Shown: positions 36,091 to 47,169 of the stretch, one piece after another
Numbering within the stretch: the stretch's first letter is position 1
How the letters are laid out: every line of letters starts with the position of its first letter
Origin: Protopterus annectens
Lineage: Eukaryota; Chordata; Ceratodontiformes; Protopteridae
Length of the DNA: 64,000 nt
Assembly: GCF_019279795.1 (NCBI RefSeq)
Contig: NC_056743.1
Coordinates: forward strand, 632,397,993 to 632,461,992
Reading direction: 5' to 3'
The notes under the pieces: generated by a model
Seen by the model: the letters and a program-made list of their open reading frames with translations, nothing else
What the model was told of the DNA's origin: nothing
Database searches by the model: none
Translations under genes and position numbers: made by a program

Positions 36091-36407
36091 CACACCTCTT
36101 AACTGCACAGATTTTTCCAGAATGTCCAGATTTGTGCCTCATATTTTGGTCCATTTTTCATACAAGTGTGGTTTTCTGGCAAATTAGTGGCAAATCATTA
36201 AAACTGACGTTCGAAAATAATGGTAGACATTTCAATTTCAGACTTCATACTCTTCAGAAAATTCATTCTAATGCAAAACCTGTTATCCTATCAACTTTAT
36301 AAGCTTGTAAGAGCAATATTTAAAAATTGGCCCTATGTTTGGGCCTTTGTCCCACTTTTATTTATGGCTTTGTCCAGATTTCTTGCTCTAAGAGGTTGAG
36401 AGGTATG
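36091..36407 (+). mobile_element. CATACC-family element, copy C
   Basis: Starts CACACCTCTTAACTGCACAG and ends AAGAGGTTGAGAGGTATG. The flanking octamers GGTACACT (36,083-36,090) and GTTACAGT (36,408-36,415) match at six of eight positions, compatible with an aged 8-bp target duplication. The inside matches the other copies. Confidence 0.85.
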
Positions 36408-36848
36408 GTTACAGTCTTTCTAGCAATATTTTTAGCATTATCAGTCTGTATTTTTAATGTTCTTCCACTTCTGGATCTTTATTTGAAAATTAAGCAACAT
36501 TGAATGTGGTATGCAAACACTGTACTGCTTTATACCTTCTGCTTTTACTGTCGGAATAGTTCAAGACAAACTGGTGTGTTATTTAACAAAGAACTCCATT
36601 TTCAAATAATACATGATAATAATGTTTATCTCCTGCAATAATAACGTCTATCTTCATAATAAAATGTGTCTCATATTAACAGACTGCCCATATATAAAAG
36701 AAGCATGCCATATCATATGAAATGCAACTCATATACAATCTGTGAATTAATGATAAGGCTCACATGACCAGCTCAGTCACCAATAAACCTCTTCTTACTC
36801 TCCAGCAGTTCCAGCTTCGAGTAAATAAACTGAATCAGCATTAAACAT
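36408..36848. other. Short non-coding spacer
   Basis: Separates two CATACC elements in opposite orientation; nothing recognised in it. Confidence 0.5.
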
Positions 36849-37160
36849 CATATCCCAACCTCTCTGACCAAGAAATCTGGACAAAGCTTAAATAATGTGG
36901 GGGAGGGGGCAAAGGTCCAAAAACAGAGACAGATTTTAAATATTACTCTTATAAACTCAAAAAGTTATTAGAATAACAGGATTTGTATTAACATGTATTT
37001 TATGAAGTATATTAAGTCTGAAACTGAAATTTATGTCATTGTTTAGTATCTCTAATCCTCAGTAATTTGCAAGAAAATCAGAAATTTTGTGAGGAACAGA
37101 CTAAAAATGTGAAGCAAAAATCTGGACATTCTGTGAAAGTCTGGTCAGTTGAGAGATATG
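36849..37160 (-). mobile_element. CATACC-family element, copy D
   Basis: Same family in reverse orientation: begins CATATCCCAACCTCTCTGAC and ends GTCAGTTGAGAGATATG. It lies 441 bp from copy C, so the pair could form a long hairpin. More diverged than the others. Confidence 0.8.
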
Positions 37161-37781
37161 TTTCACGCTAAATTTCTACACTAGAGACGTGACCATAATA
37201 TAATTTAAGCAGCTGTTGCTAAACAGTAAAGTAAATCCAGGTTTTCTTCTCCTCATCATCACAACTCTGCAAACCCCATGATCACAGAAATATGTGTCCC
37301 AAAGTCAAAGAGATGTCAGAGCATCAGCACAACTACAGGAAGGCCCTTGGAATAAAAGTACATAAGAAACAGAATAATCATGTCAACAAATTATCACTAC
37401 CCCCCAACATAAAGGCCAAATTTCTATATATTATGGACCATGACAAAAGTAAGTCCAGTGTACATATTCCAAATGTGTTTTACATACTCCATGAGAAAAA
37501 TGTCAAAAACAACATTCAGTCGAGCAGCAAAGTACATAGAGAGGCTAATAAAAACAATCAATTCCACTAATAAAATAAAATAATTCAAAGGTACTACAGC
37601 CACAAGGATCAAAATCATGTCAATGCAACTCTTTATCTGTTTTGATGCTTACATCACACCGCGTGTGCATAAATCTTTAAGTTAATTAATGATCTGAAGC
37701 AACAAATTTTAATTGTTACTTCAAAATCATAGTAATCAGTGAACACCAGAAATAATAAGCATTATTTAACACTTTTCTACA
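37161..37781. other. Non-coding stretch
   Basis: A 92-codon plus-strand frame at 37,292-37,570 is Lys/Asn-rich and matches nothing I know; its composition follows the local AT content, so I do not call it a gene. Confidence 0.45.
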
Positions 37782-39462
37782 TTCATAGGTTCATAGGTTC
37801 ATAGGTGTTTACTAGACTAATGACCACAAGGACATTTTTAAGCCTAGCCATGCATCCCAAATCTCTGACAAGTTCTGATACCCTTGGTAAGAGCAAGCAG
37901 GGGTTTGGGAGATGAAACATTTACAAACAGAGGCCTGGGACAGGAATCTTTTACAGGTTGCCTGTGTCCATTAGAGACATAGGTGCCAAACCAGGGATGA
38001 ATTTTCTGTTCCCTATTGAAATGTCCAAATTGCACTTGAATTGGGTTAGGGAGGAACTCTGCTTCACATGGATGGGGTGCCTGTTCCATAGATAAGGTAG
38101 TCTCTGGGGTACATACCTGTCTCTCCAGCAGGTCCTATTTATATCACAGGCAAGGTTTAAGTCTTTAGAATGGATAATTCTGGTGCTGTTTGTTTTGTGG
38201 ATATGCAGGAGGTCTATCAGAGTGGGGTCTGGCAATGACCTGCATGTCAAGTATAGATCTCCCCTCAAAAGCCTGTAGGAGACAGAATACAGGGATAGGG
38301 CCTTGAGGTTGTCTTCCATAGGACATTTTACTTATGCCCTGTATTCTATTTAGTGAGGAACCACTTTGGATGCTCCAGTTGCTGGATATGCCAGATTAGG
38401 TATATACCAAAGAGGCATTGTACTCAGTGATAGGTCTGATGAATGCTGACTACAGTGGAACAAGGACTTTCTTGGACTTAGATGCCATACCTTTGTTTAT
38501 AAGTTGTGCAACACAGAATGGTTTCCTCACTACTGTAGACACATGATTGTCAAAGGCTAGAATACTATCTATGTGGGTTTCTAAGTCCCTGACTACTGGG
38601 TCAGCTGTAAGGGGTGTGCTGTCAATATGATAGTTGGCAGGGGTGGATGACTTCCCAAAGGATACTATGATGCATTCATTGGCATTTTGTTTTAGTCCAT
38701 GGCTCTGACACCAGTTGTTTGACTGTGTCAGCTCCTCCTGGAGAACATTTGTGTCTGTCTGGGATTCACTGACACACCTAATTTGCAATCATCTGCAAAT
38801 TTAGTAACTCAGAGACCACTGACATTGGCCTTGACTTCAGAGAAGTAAATGTCAAAAAGGAGCAGTCCCAGGACTGATCCCTGAGGGGCTCCACTTGTGA
38901 CTGACCTCTTTGTAGAGGAGGACTCCCCAGCATTAACTTCCTGTGTCCTGTCTGTGAGCCAGATGGCTATCCAATGGGTGACATACTAGATTTTAACTAA
39001 CCTCTTGAGTTTATCAACAATGCCTGAGTGGGGTATTGTGTTAAATGCCTAGGCCAGATCAAGGTAGGCAGTGTGAACCATTTTTCCCTCATCCATTGCT
39101 TTGGTTACCTTCTCAAAGAAGTCCACCAGGTCGAGTAGGCATGATCTGCCCTTGACTAAACCAAACTGGGATGGGTCCAGTGTCTGGAGGTTTACTATAT
39201 CTCTGTTGATCATTTCCATGATAATTCTTTCTATGGCTTTATATATAAGACTAGTGAGACTTATGGGTCTGCAGTTTCCAGGGTCTGTAGATGACCTACC
39301 TTTGTGCAGAGGAATAAATATTGCCTTTCTCCATTCATGAGGCATGAAGCCTGTTTGGAGGCTACAGTTAAACAGTAATTCCAGAGGCCCTGATAGATCA
39401 TGTTTCATGTTCTTTAGAAGGCATCCTGGGAAATTGTCTGGGCCCATTGATGCAGTGTTTGT
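37782..39462 (-). mobile_element. CR1-like LINE, 5'-truncated copy (37.8-39.5 kb)
   Basis: The 3' end is marked on the plus strand by tandem TTCATAGG units at 37,782-37,807, that is (CTATGAAC)n on the element strand. The same short repeat closes the copies at 45.66 and 52.35 kb. Homology to those copies stops near 39,462, in the region just before the reverse transcriptase. Confidence 0.85.
37844..39462 (-). pseudogene. CR1-like ORF2 reverse transcriptase, frameshifted
   Basis: From the 5' side: ASMGPDNFPGCLL (39,410-39,450); FMPHEWRKAIFIPLHKG (about 39,300); NCRPISLTSLIYKAIERIIM (about 39,230); TLDPSQFGLVKGRSCLLDLV (about 39,150) and HTAYLDLA, with the first catalytic Asp. After frame changes come the FADDCKLG active site at 38,788-38,799, NWCQSHGLKQNANECI and the VVRDLETHIDSILAFDNHV block (38,450-38,720), then SLTQFKCNLDISI near the C-terminus (about 38,000). 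Active-site residues are kept but at least four frame changes are present, so it is inactive. Confidence 0.8.
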
Positions 39463-39580
39463 TATTGTTAATTAAATGCATGTTCAGATACTGCCAGAGC
39501 TATGTGATAACTAATTTATATATTTATTTATGTCTATAATTGTATATTTATAGATAAATATATCAGCCTCTCTCTCTTGC

Positions 39581-39584
39581 TATA

Positions 39585-39667
<83 letters not shown>
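39581..39667. repeat. (TA)n microsatellite
   Basis: About 85 bp of TA with two TTA slips. Confidence 0.95.
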
Positions 39668-39983
39668 GTGTACTACCTATAGTCAAAAATGCAAAAAAAA
39701 AAAAAACCTAAATTCATCAGTCTGAAAAAATTAAAAGTCAAAATACTTACAAAAAATAAATAAATAAAACATTTTTTGCAGAGTGGAATGCCCTCCTGTG
39801 CACTCACACCCCCCTGCTACTTATATATAACAACCACAAAATCCGACAACAATAGCAAATTCCCAGTCCCAACTGTACCCCAGCTTTGTACAAAGTAGTG
39901 CTGGCACTGTGATCATATGGCTATTTGTGCTTGTGTTGGCATTACGGACATTTAATATTCTGAATTTTGATCAAAGGGTGATT

Positions 39984-40157
<174 letters not shown>

Positions 40158-40442
40158 TGTACATACTGCATGACTACATATAACAATAATCTTTTCTACA
40201 TGGCGCAGTGTTGGTAATAAATATTAATTTGTTACAGATTTTCTTGCATGAGAAAAACGTACCTTTGAATAATTCCTTCCCAGTAGAAGCCCAGGGAGAA
40301 AAAGCTTCACAACAGATCTAGGATCTCAATGTTTCCATTTATTTATTTATGAAATCTGATGTCACAATCAAAGCTGTAATGAAGATAAAGGAGGGGATCA
40401 GGCAAAATACATTTGTTCAGCTCTCCCTGCCAGATATTGAAA

Positions 40443-41240
40443 GTGAATAACTCACAGTATGCTTATGCCCTGTCCTCAGGAACTGCAAACGATGTTATGT
40501 CTTCCTTCCTACACACAGTAGGTACATGTGCATCATTTAACATTGTATGGCACTGAGGTATAATTCAGAGTGAATAACTCACAGTATGACTGGCATGCTT
40601 ATGTGTCCTGTCCTCAGGAACTGCAAACGATGTTATGTCTTCCTTCCTACACACAGTAGTAGTACATTTTTGTGTGTGCATCATTTAACATTGTGAAGGG
40701 TATAATGCAAGTGAATAACTCACAGTATGTTATGTCCTGTCCTCACTTACTTAGGGAACTGCAAACGATCTTATGTCTTCCTTCCCATACACACAGTAGG
40801 TAACATGTGCATCATTTAACATTGTGGTATAATGCAAGTGAATAACTCACAGTATGCTTATGTCCTGTCCTCAGGAACTGCAAACGATGTTATGTCTTGC
40901 TTCCTACACACAGTAGGTACATGTGCATCATTTAACATTGTGGTTAGAACAAATGGGGAGATGCACACAGTAGGTACATGTGCATCATTTAACATTGTGG
41001 TTAGAACAAATGAGGAGATGCACACAGTAGGTACATGTGCATCATTTAACATTGTGGTTAGAACAAATGAGGAGATGCACACAGTAGGTAATATGTGCAT
41101 CATTTAACATTTGTGGTTAGAACAAATGAGGGAGATGCACGCACGAAGTAGGTACATGTGCATCATTTAACATTTGTGGTTAGAACAAATGAGAGATGCA
41201 CACAGTAGGTGCGTGTGCATCATTTAACATTGTGGTTAGA
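40443..41240 (+). repeat. Two-stage tandem repeat, about 105-125-bp and 57-bp units
   Basis: Four longer units start near 40,443, 40,570, 40,711 and 40,838 (GTGAATAACTCACAGTATG .. CAAACGATNTTATGTCTTNC .. CATCATTTAACATTGTGG). They are followed by five units of 56-63 bp from 40,943 (TTAGAACAAATGAGGAGATG .. CACAGTAGGTACATGTGCAT .. CATTTAACATTGTGG). The shorter unit reuses the second half of the longer one. A 91-codon frame crosses the 57-bp units in phase because 57 is divisible by three; this is not evidence of a gene. Confidence 0.9.
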
Positions 41241-42091
41241 ACAAATGAGGAGCTGTCCAAGTTCCCGACAAATCTCTGCACAAAGGAAATGAAAACTAAA
41301 GTCATATTTACCAACGATGACCATGCTTTGAACTGATAATTAGAATCTGCATGTCATAAAATGAATTGAGCTTAAGCAATCTGCTTATGTGGTTGTATAC
41401 AAGGGTCAGATATCTCTTCCTTGTACTCTGTATGGTAATATTCATCTGCCGACGGTGAAAAATAGTAACAGCTTACTGAACAAGTAGTGGTTTGTTCTAA
41501 AATACTTTACATGTTCGGGTGCATTTAGTTACTGTAGTCATATTTACTGTTTGCAGAGCTTATCATGTGAAGCAATATTTTAAACAAAACCAAGAGTACA
41601 GTAAACATGCTATTAAATAAATAAATGTGGCTAGTGAGAGTTACTGTTGCACTGAGTAATGACATACAGATGGGAATACAGGTTCTATATGCAAAATACG
41701 TTTTTAAATAAAACATGCAAAGATTAACAGCTTTATGCAGTATCTCAGAAGAGCCAGATTTAGCATCAAGAATGAAGTAAGCAAATGCAGAAGTCATGCT
41801 TCTGTAATTTGTTTATAGGCATTTCACAGAGACTTCATTCAGGCGACAATAGCTTATTAAATTATATATGCACAGGGCTTCGGTGCATGCATAAAATGCA
41901 GAAGTTTTACGGAGTTTATATGGAAGAGTATATGTTACTTCTTTTACTTAACCTGTCTACAGAAATTATTTGTTAAAATCTGTCCCGAAGTAGTTTGGTT
42001 TTTGACAGAAAATGAGGAAGCCATGTAAATTTCACTAAATATATTTTTTCTATACTCTCTGTGGATGCTTTTGGTACAGGCCTGGTCAATG

Positions 42092-42149
42092 AGAAAGAAA
42101 AAAAAAAAGAAAGAAAGAAAGAAAGAAAGAAGGAAAGAAAGAAAGAAAG
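42092..42149. repeat. (GAAA)n microsatellite
   Basis: A GAAA tract that recurs at the matching position of the other two segment copies (46,967-47,025 and 54,847-54,889). Confidence 0.95.
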
Positions 42150-42257
42150 GTTTATTTTAGTGTCCTGTATTAAGTAAAATATTTCATGGTCCACATGCAT
42201 GTGTAAAGTTTTAACTTCAGTGCAAAGAAGTAGTTTATTTGTATGTGTAATTACAAC

Positions 42258-42760
42258 ACCAGTGTGCCACCCAGCAACACCTCCTAAGCCAAGACAATGT
42301 ACCTAACACTTTAGTCATAGGTGACTCTATAGTCCGGCACACTGATGTCCCTCTCACCAGGTTGAATAAGGAGAAAATTACAGTCAGCTGCCTGTCGGTG
42401 CCAGGATCCACCACATAATGCATGCACTCAAGTCACTCCACAACAAGTACAAATATGACTCTGTCATTGTCCATGTTGGAGTGAATGACTTGAAAACCTC
42501 CCTGGACTACATGAAAAGAGACATGGAAGAGCTCTCGGATCATGTGGCCCAGGCAGGTATGACCCCCCTGAGTAGCATCCTGCCTTCACCAGAATGATAC
42601 CACAATATAAGGATAAAATGATTGACTTCAACAATTGGCTTTATGGTGTCATTAAAGGGGGATCCAGTATCTGTCTGCCTGGGATGACATGATTGACAGA
42701 CCACGATGCTTTGCCAGAGATGGTCTGCACCTGTCGCCCTGGGATTCAGGTTACTGGCTA
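42258..42760 (+). pseudogene. CR1-like ORF1, SGNH esterase domain
   Basis: The domain is spread over frames but shows the full SGNH signature: GDS at about 42,320-42,328 (nucleophile Ser), VIVHVGVNDL at 42,463-42,492 (the GxND block III) and DGLHLSPWD at about 42,719-42,745 (catalytic Asp and His). The same domain is partly present at 12.5 and 63.9 kb. CR1-type ORF1 proteins are known to carry such an esterase. Stops and frameshifts make this copy inactive as it stands, though some could be sequence errors. Confidence 0.75.
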
Positions 42761-42834
42761 AGGCTTTTGCCCCCCCTATAGTGCCTTTTTAGGCAAACTT
42801 CAAAGGACAAAACCACCACCATAACAGGTACAAG

Positions 42835-45570
42835 CATGCAAAATCTGAAGGTAATGCTACTCAATGCTAGAAGTCTAAACCTCAAAATGCACTCCCCGAG
42901 GCACTCCAAAAAATGGAGAACATCGATATCTGTGCAGTAACTGAGACCTGGTTCAAGGCTCCAGGGGCCCCCCTGCAATACCAGGCTACAACTCTTACCC
43001 CCTTTTCGCCACCAAACCAGGCCCAAAAACACTAAAGGTGGAGGAGTGTCAATATTCACCAAGGATATTCACACCACCAGGCTAGTTGGCCAACACAATG
43101 TGTCTGAAATTCTAAGTGCAACTAACACTAGGTAAGACTGCAATCCAAATTGTAGCTTGCTACAGATCCCCCCCAAACCCCAAGATTCTCACTACACCTT
43201 TGTAAACATACTGGAAAATATTAAGATAGAACCAAACACCCTAATACTGGGTGATTTTAACTACCCTGCCATTAACTGGGAAAACTACTCATGTCCCAAC
43301 ACCTTTAAACGGTTCTTGGAATTCATAAATTCCAACGCCCTGGATCAACTAATCCATAGTCCCACCGGGGGCTCCAATATCCTAGACCTGGTCATTACCA
43401 ACATGGGAAATCAATGCTCCATACCTATGGTCACCCCCCGTTAGTCAGGTCTGACCATAAGCTAATCACCCTTAACATCCACATCCCACCCCCACCCCCC
43501 AGTAAAGAAACCACCATAAAAACTTCTCCAAACCCAACTTCATGCTACTCAAGTCAAAACCTTCATGACACCCATGCAGGGAACTGAAAGTTCAACTGCT
43601 GAATCCTACACTAAGGCACTGACGAGCACATCCACTCATGCATGAATCGTGCCATCCCAAATAGAACCAAAATGCTGTCATCCAAAAAAAAGGAAGCCAA
43701 TCTGGTGGTCCCCTGCCATAAACAAACTTTACAACAAAAGGAAGAAACTTTTGCAAAAAAGAGGAAAATCCCATGATGCAAAAAACTCCCTTACTAGCCT
43801 CAGTAAGAAACTGAGATGCCTCATAAAATCCTCCAAAGCTAGTTACGAAAATAAAATTGCCAAAGATTCCAAAGACAACCACAAAGCATTCTATAACTAT
43901 GTCAAGAATCTAAATGGCAATGCTCAGATCTGCTCTGAGCTAAAACAGAATGGCATTAAATATACTGATCCAAGGATATTGCCAATATCCTGGCAGATCG
44001 ATTCAGTGCCAACTTCACCCCCCTCACCCCTAAATGGCCCATCTCAATACCGGAAGATTGCCAAATTCCAGAAATTTGGCCACACAGGTACAAACCCCTC
44101 TCTAAAGCCAAGAATACAGCATCCATGGGACCACACGACACCCCGGCTGTGTACTACATGAACTACAATATGAACTGGCACCTCACCTAAGTGTCATGTT
44201 TAATCATAGCCTCACCTCAGGTTTCGTGCCCACTGAGGGGCCCCTACAGTTATCCCAAACCCAAAGGGGGGGCCCCCCTTGGGCCCCGGGAAACTCCCGC
44301 CCCATCAGTCTGACAGGCCTTATCTGCAGGGCCAGGGGGCGTATTATCAGGGAACTTAAAAACAAAGACATGGGCACCCTTCAAACACGGGCCCCCCCCC
44401 AGTTGGGTTTTGGGAGGGGCCGTTCTTGTCTCCTGACCCTGATTGACTTCTTTGAATCAGTCTCCAGAGCCATGGACAAGGGTAAGGTGGTCCACACAGC
44501 CTATCTAGACCTTGCCAAGGCCTTTGACACCATCCCCCACTCTGGAATCATAGATAAACTTACTAAGTTGGGCATTAATCCCTATGTCACCCAATGGGTT
44601 GCTAAATGGCTTACTGATAGAACCCACACTGTAAAAGTCCCCTCCAAATCCAGCTCCAGACAAGTGACAAGTGGAGTACCTCAGGGTTCAGTCCGGGGGC
44701 CCTCTTGTTTGGCATCTACTTCTCTGAAGTACAGGTCAACACTAAGGGACTCTTAACAAGGTTGGCAGATGACTGCAAACTGGGAGCCATTATTGAACCC
44801 CCAAATGATGTGGATACTCTACAAAAGGGCCTTACAGAAACAGATGCTTGGTGCCAGAGCCATGGGCTCAAGCTCAATGCCAAGAAATGTATTGTTATCC
44901 CCTTTGGGGAAAAAAACATGTATCCATGAATTACCATATAGGTGGCAGTACACTAAACACAGAAAGTGTGATAAGAGACTTAGGGACACAGGTGGACAGT
45001 GGTCTCACCTTCGATAACCACATCACCACAACAGTCAGGAAATCCTTCTATGTGGCACACCTCATCACGAAGGGCTTTTCATCCAGAAAAAAGGAGGTCA
45101 TTGTCCCACTGTACTCATCCCTCATTAGACCCATTATAGAATACAATGCCCCATTTGGTATGTACCTCTCAAGACATCTGCAACAACTAGAAAGGCCTCA
45201 GAAATACCTCACTAAAAGAATCACAGGCCTAAAGCAGATGCCCTACCTGACCACCTTAAAAACTCCAGCTATACTCTGTGCTTTCTTTACTCAGAGGAGA
45301 TCTCTGTTTAAAAAAGGCCCTGTCAAACCCAGAGCTGTTGGACATGCTACACTTAAAGAAATCCCAATCCCTCAGAGCTACATCACAATAAACAAAACAT
45401 GCTGGAGGGATAGGTTCCTGACCCAGAGATGCCCCAGACTCTGGAATAGATTGCCCATACATGTCAAGCAGAGTGCCTCTTTGGTCCTCTTCAAGGGGAA
45501 ACCCTTTGGGGTTTGGGGGAGAAAGGAAATTCACCCAGGGATCACGCAGTCGCCCTGCTAGACAGGGGTC
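42835..45570 (+). pseudogene. CR1-like ORF2: endonuclease plus reverse transcriptase, frameshifted
   Basis: The endonuclease (APE type) starts with NLKVMLLNARSLN near 42,850, has LGDFNYPAINW at about 43,247 and NILDLVITNM at about 43,377, and ends with SDHKLITLN at about 43,450 after a frame change. A basic linker (KLYNKRKKLLQKRG, about 43,725) follows. The reverse transcriptase has FGRGRSCLLTLIDFF (about 44,410), HTAYLDLAKAFDTIPHSGII (about 44,496), TSGVPQGS (about 44,670) and the LADD active site at 44,762-44,773. The C-terminal region includes SLIRPIIEYNAPFGMYLSRH (about 45,118) and TCWRDRFLTQRCPRLWNRLP (about 45,400). The fingers between 44,220 and 44,400 are blurred by C/G runs. Confidence 0.85.
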
Positions 45571-45664
45571 CAGGAAATAAAAAATTAAGGCCAGGAATTG
45601 TTATGGCTGGTTGTATAGGCCCTAGGGCTGATAGCCTAGTACCAACCTATGAACCTATGAACCT

Positions 45665-45780
45665 TAAAAACCCAAAAAGTTTTTTTAAAAGGTTTCCTAA
45701 AATGTTTTAAAAAATTTTTTATTTGAAATTAAAAGTAAAATCAAAGCTTTTTTTTAAATGAAAGTTTTAAAAGAGGACAG
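45665..45780. other. Low-complexity A/T homopolymer-rich junction
   Basis: Runs of A and T alternate (AAAAACCCAAAAAGTTTTTTT, then TTTTTTAAATGAAAG). It has no match in the other segment copies and joins the LINE tail to the second copy. It looks like poor-quality consensus as much as real sequence. Confidence 0.5.
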
Positions 45781-46966
45781 GGCATCATTTAACATTGTGG
45801 TAAACAAGAATAACACAGTAGCATGTTGCCTCGGGAAACCCAACGATGTTATGTCATTACACACAGTAGGTACATGTGCATCATTAACATTGTGGTTAAA
45901 AAAAACCAAATGAGGAATGAAACACATTTTATGTACATGTGCATCATTTAACATTGTGGTTAGAACAAATGAGGAGTCACAAAAGTAGGTACATGTGCAT
46001 CATTTAAAAACCCAATTTTTTGGTTGGGAACAAATGAGGAGATGCACACAGTAGGTACATGTGCATCATTTAACATTGTGGTTAGAACAAATGAGTGAGC
46101 CGTCAAGTTCTGACAAATTCGGGTACAAAGGAAAATGAAAAACTAAAGTCATATTTACCAAATGACCATGCTGAACTGATAATTAGAATCTGCATGTGTC
46201 ATAAAATGAATTGAGCTAACCTGAATTATGTGGTTAGATACAAGAGGTCAGATATCATCTTCCTTGTACTCTGTATGGTAATATTCATCTGCCCGTGACG
46301 GTGAAAAAAAATAGTAACAGCTTACTGAACAAGTAGTGGTTTGTTCTAAAATACTTTACATGTTCGGTGCATTTAGTTACCGTAGTCACATTTACTGTTT
46401 GCCAGAGCTTATCATGTGAAGCAATATTACAAAACAAAACCAAGAGTACAGTAAACATGCTATTAAATAAATAAATGTGGCTAGTGAGAGTTGGCCGTTG
46501 CACTGAGTAATGACATACAGATGGGAATACAGGTTCTATATGCAAAATACATGTTTTTAAATAAAACATGCAAAAGATTGGCACAGCTTTTATGCAGTAT
46601 CTCAGTAAGAGGCCAGATTTAGCATCAAAGAATGCAGTAAGCAAATAGCAAGCCATGCTTCTGTAATTTGTTTATAGGCATTTCACAGAGAGACTTCATT
46701 CAGGCTTGCATAATAGCTTATTAAATTATATATGCAATAGGGTTTCGTTGCATGCATAAAATGCAGAAGTTTTAATGAGTTTATATGGAAGAGTATATGT
46801 TACTTCTTTTACTTAACCTGTCTACAGAAATTATTTGTTAAAATCTGTCCCTCAAGTAGTTTGGCTTTTGACAGAAAATGAGTGGTAGCCATGTAAATTT
46901 CCACTAAATATATTTTTTCATACTCTCTGTGGATGCTTTTTGGTACAGAGCCTGGTCAATGAGGAA

Positions 46967-47025
46967 AAGAAAGAAAAAAAAAAAGAAAGAAAGAAAGAAA
47001 GAAAGAAGGAAAGAAAGAAAGAAAG
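46967..47025. repeat. (GAAA)n microsatellite in segment copy 2
   Basis: Same position in the segment as the tract at 42,092; unit count is similar with one GGAA variant. Confidence 0.95.
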
Positions 47026-47169
47026 GTTTATTTTAGTGTCCTGTATTAAGTAAAATATTTCATGGTCCACATGCATGTGTAAAGTTTTAACTTCAGTGCA
47101 AGAAATTGTAGTTATTGTTATGTGTAATTACAAGTAAAGTATAATAAACTAGCAGTAGCTCACCATCAC

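Larger units (their letters stand above)
40443..42258 (+). repeat. Duplicated segment, copy 1 (left part only)
   Basis: The tandem repeat and the following 1 kb (to GTGTAATTACA at 42,258) match 45,781-47,130. From TTCATTCAGGCGACAATAGC at about 41,833 they also match 52,187-52,350 plus 54,753-54,990. The copy is cut at 42,258 where a CR1-like LINE begins. Its wording at shared sites (GGCTTCGGTGC, TTTTACGGAG) agrees with copy 3 rather than copy 2. Confidence 0.85.
42258..45664 (+). mobile_element. CR1-like LINE, longest copy in the window
   Basis: It contains the second half of ORF1, all of ORF2 and a 3' end closed by CTATGAACCTATGAACCT at 45,647-45,664. It is truncated in the linker of ORF1 and inserted after GTAATTACA of the duplicated segment. 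Long C, G and A runs swell at many places, which shifts frames. Other CR1-like copies lie at 7.2, 11.3, 12.5, 37.8, 52.35 and 63.4 kb. Confidence 0.85.

Noticed and set aside
37292..37570. 92-codon Lys/Asn-rich frame
   Set aside because: Composition follows local AT content, there is no family resemblance, and no neighbouring coding remnant supports it.
40832..41107. Repeat protein with 19-residue units
   Set aside because: The frame follows from a 57-bp tandem repeat; other units have lengths not divisible by three and the antisense strand is open too.
40443..41240. CRISPR-like array because of regularly spaced repeats
   Set aside because: The units are directly tandem without unique spacers, and the surrounding DNA is eukaryotic.
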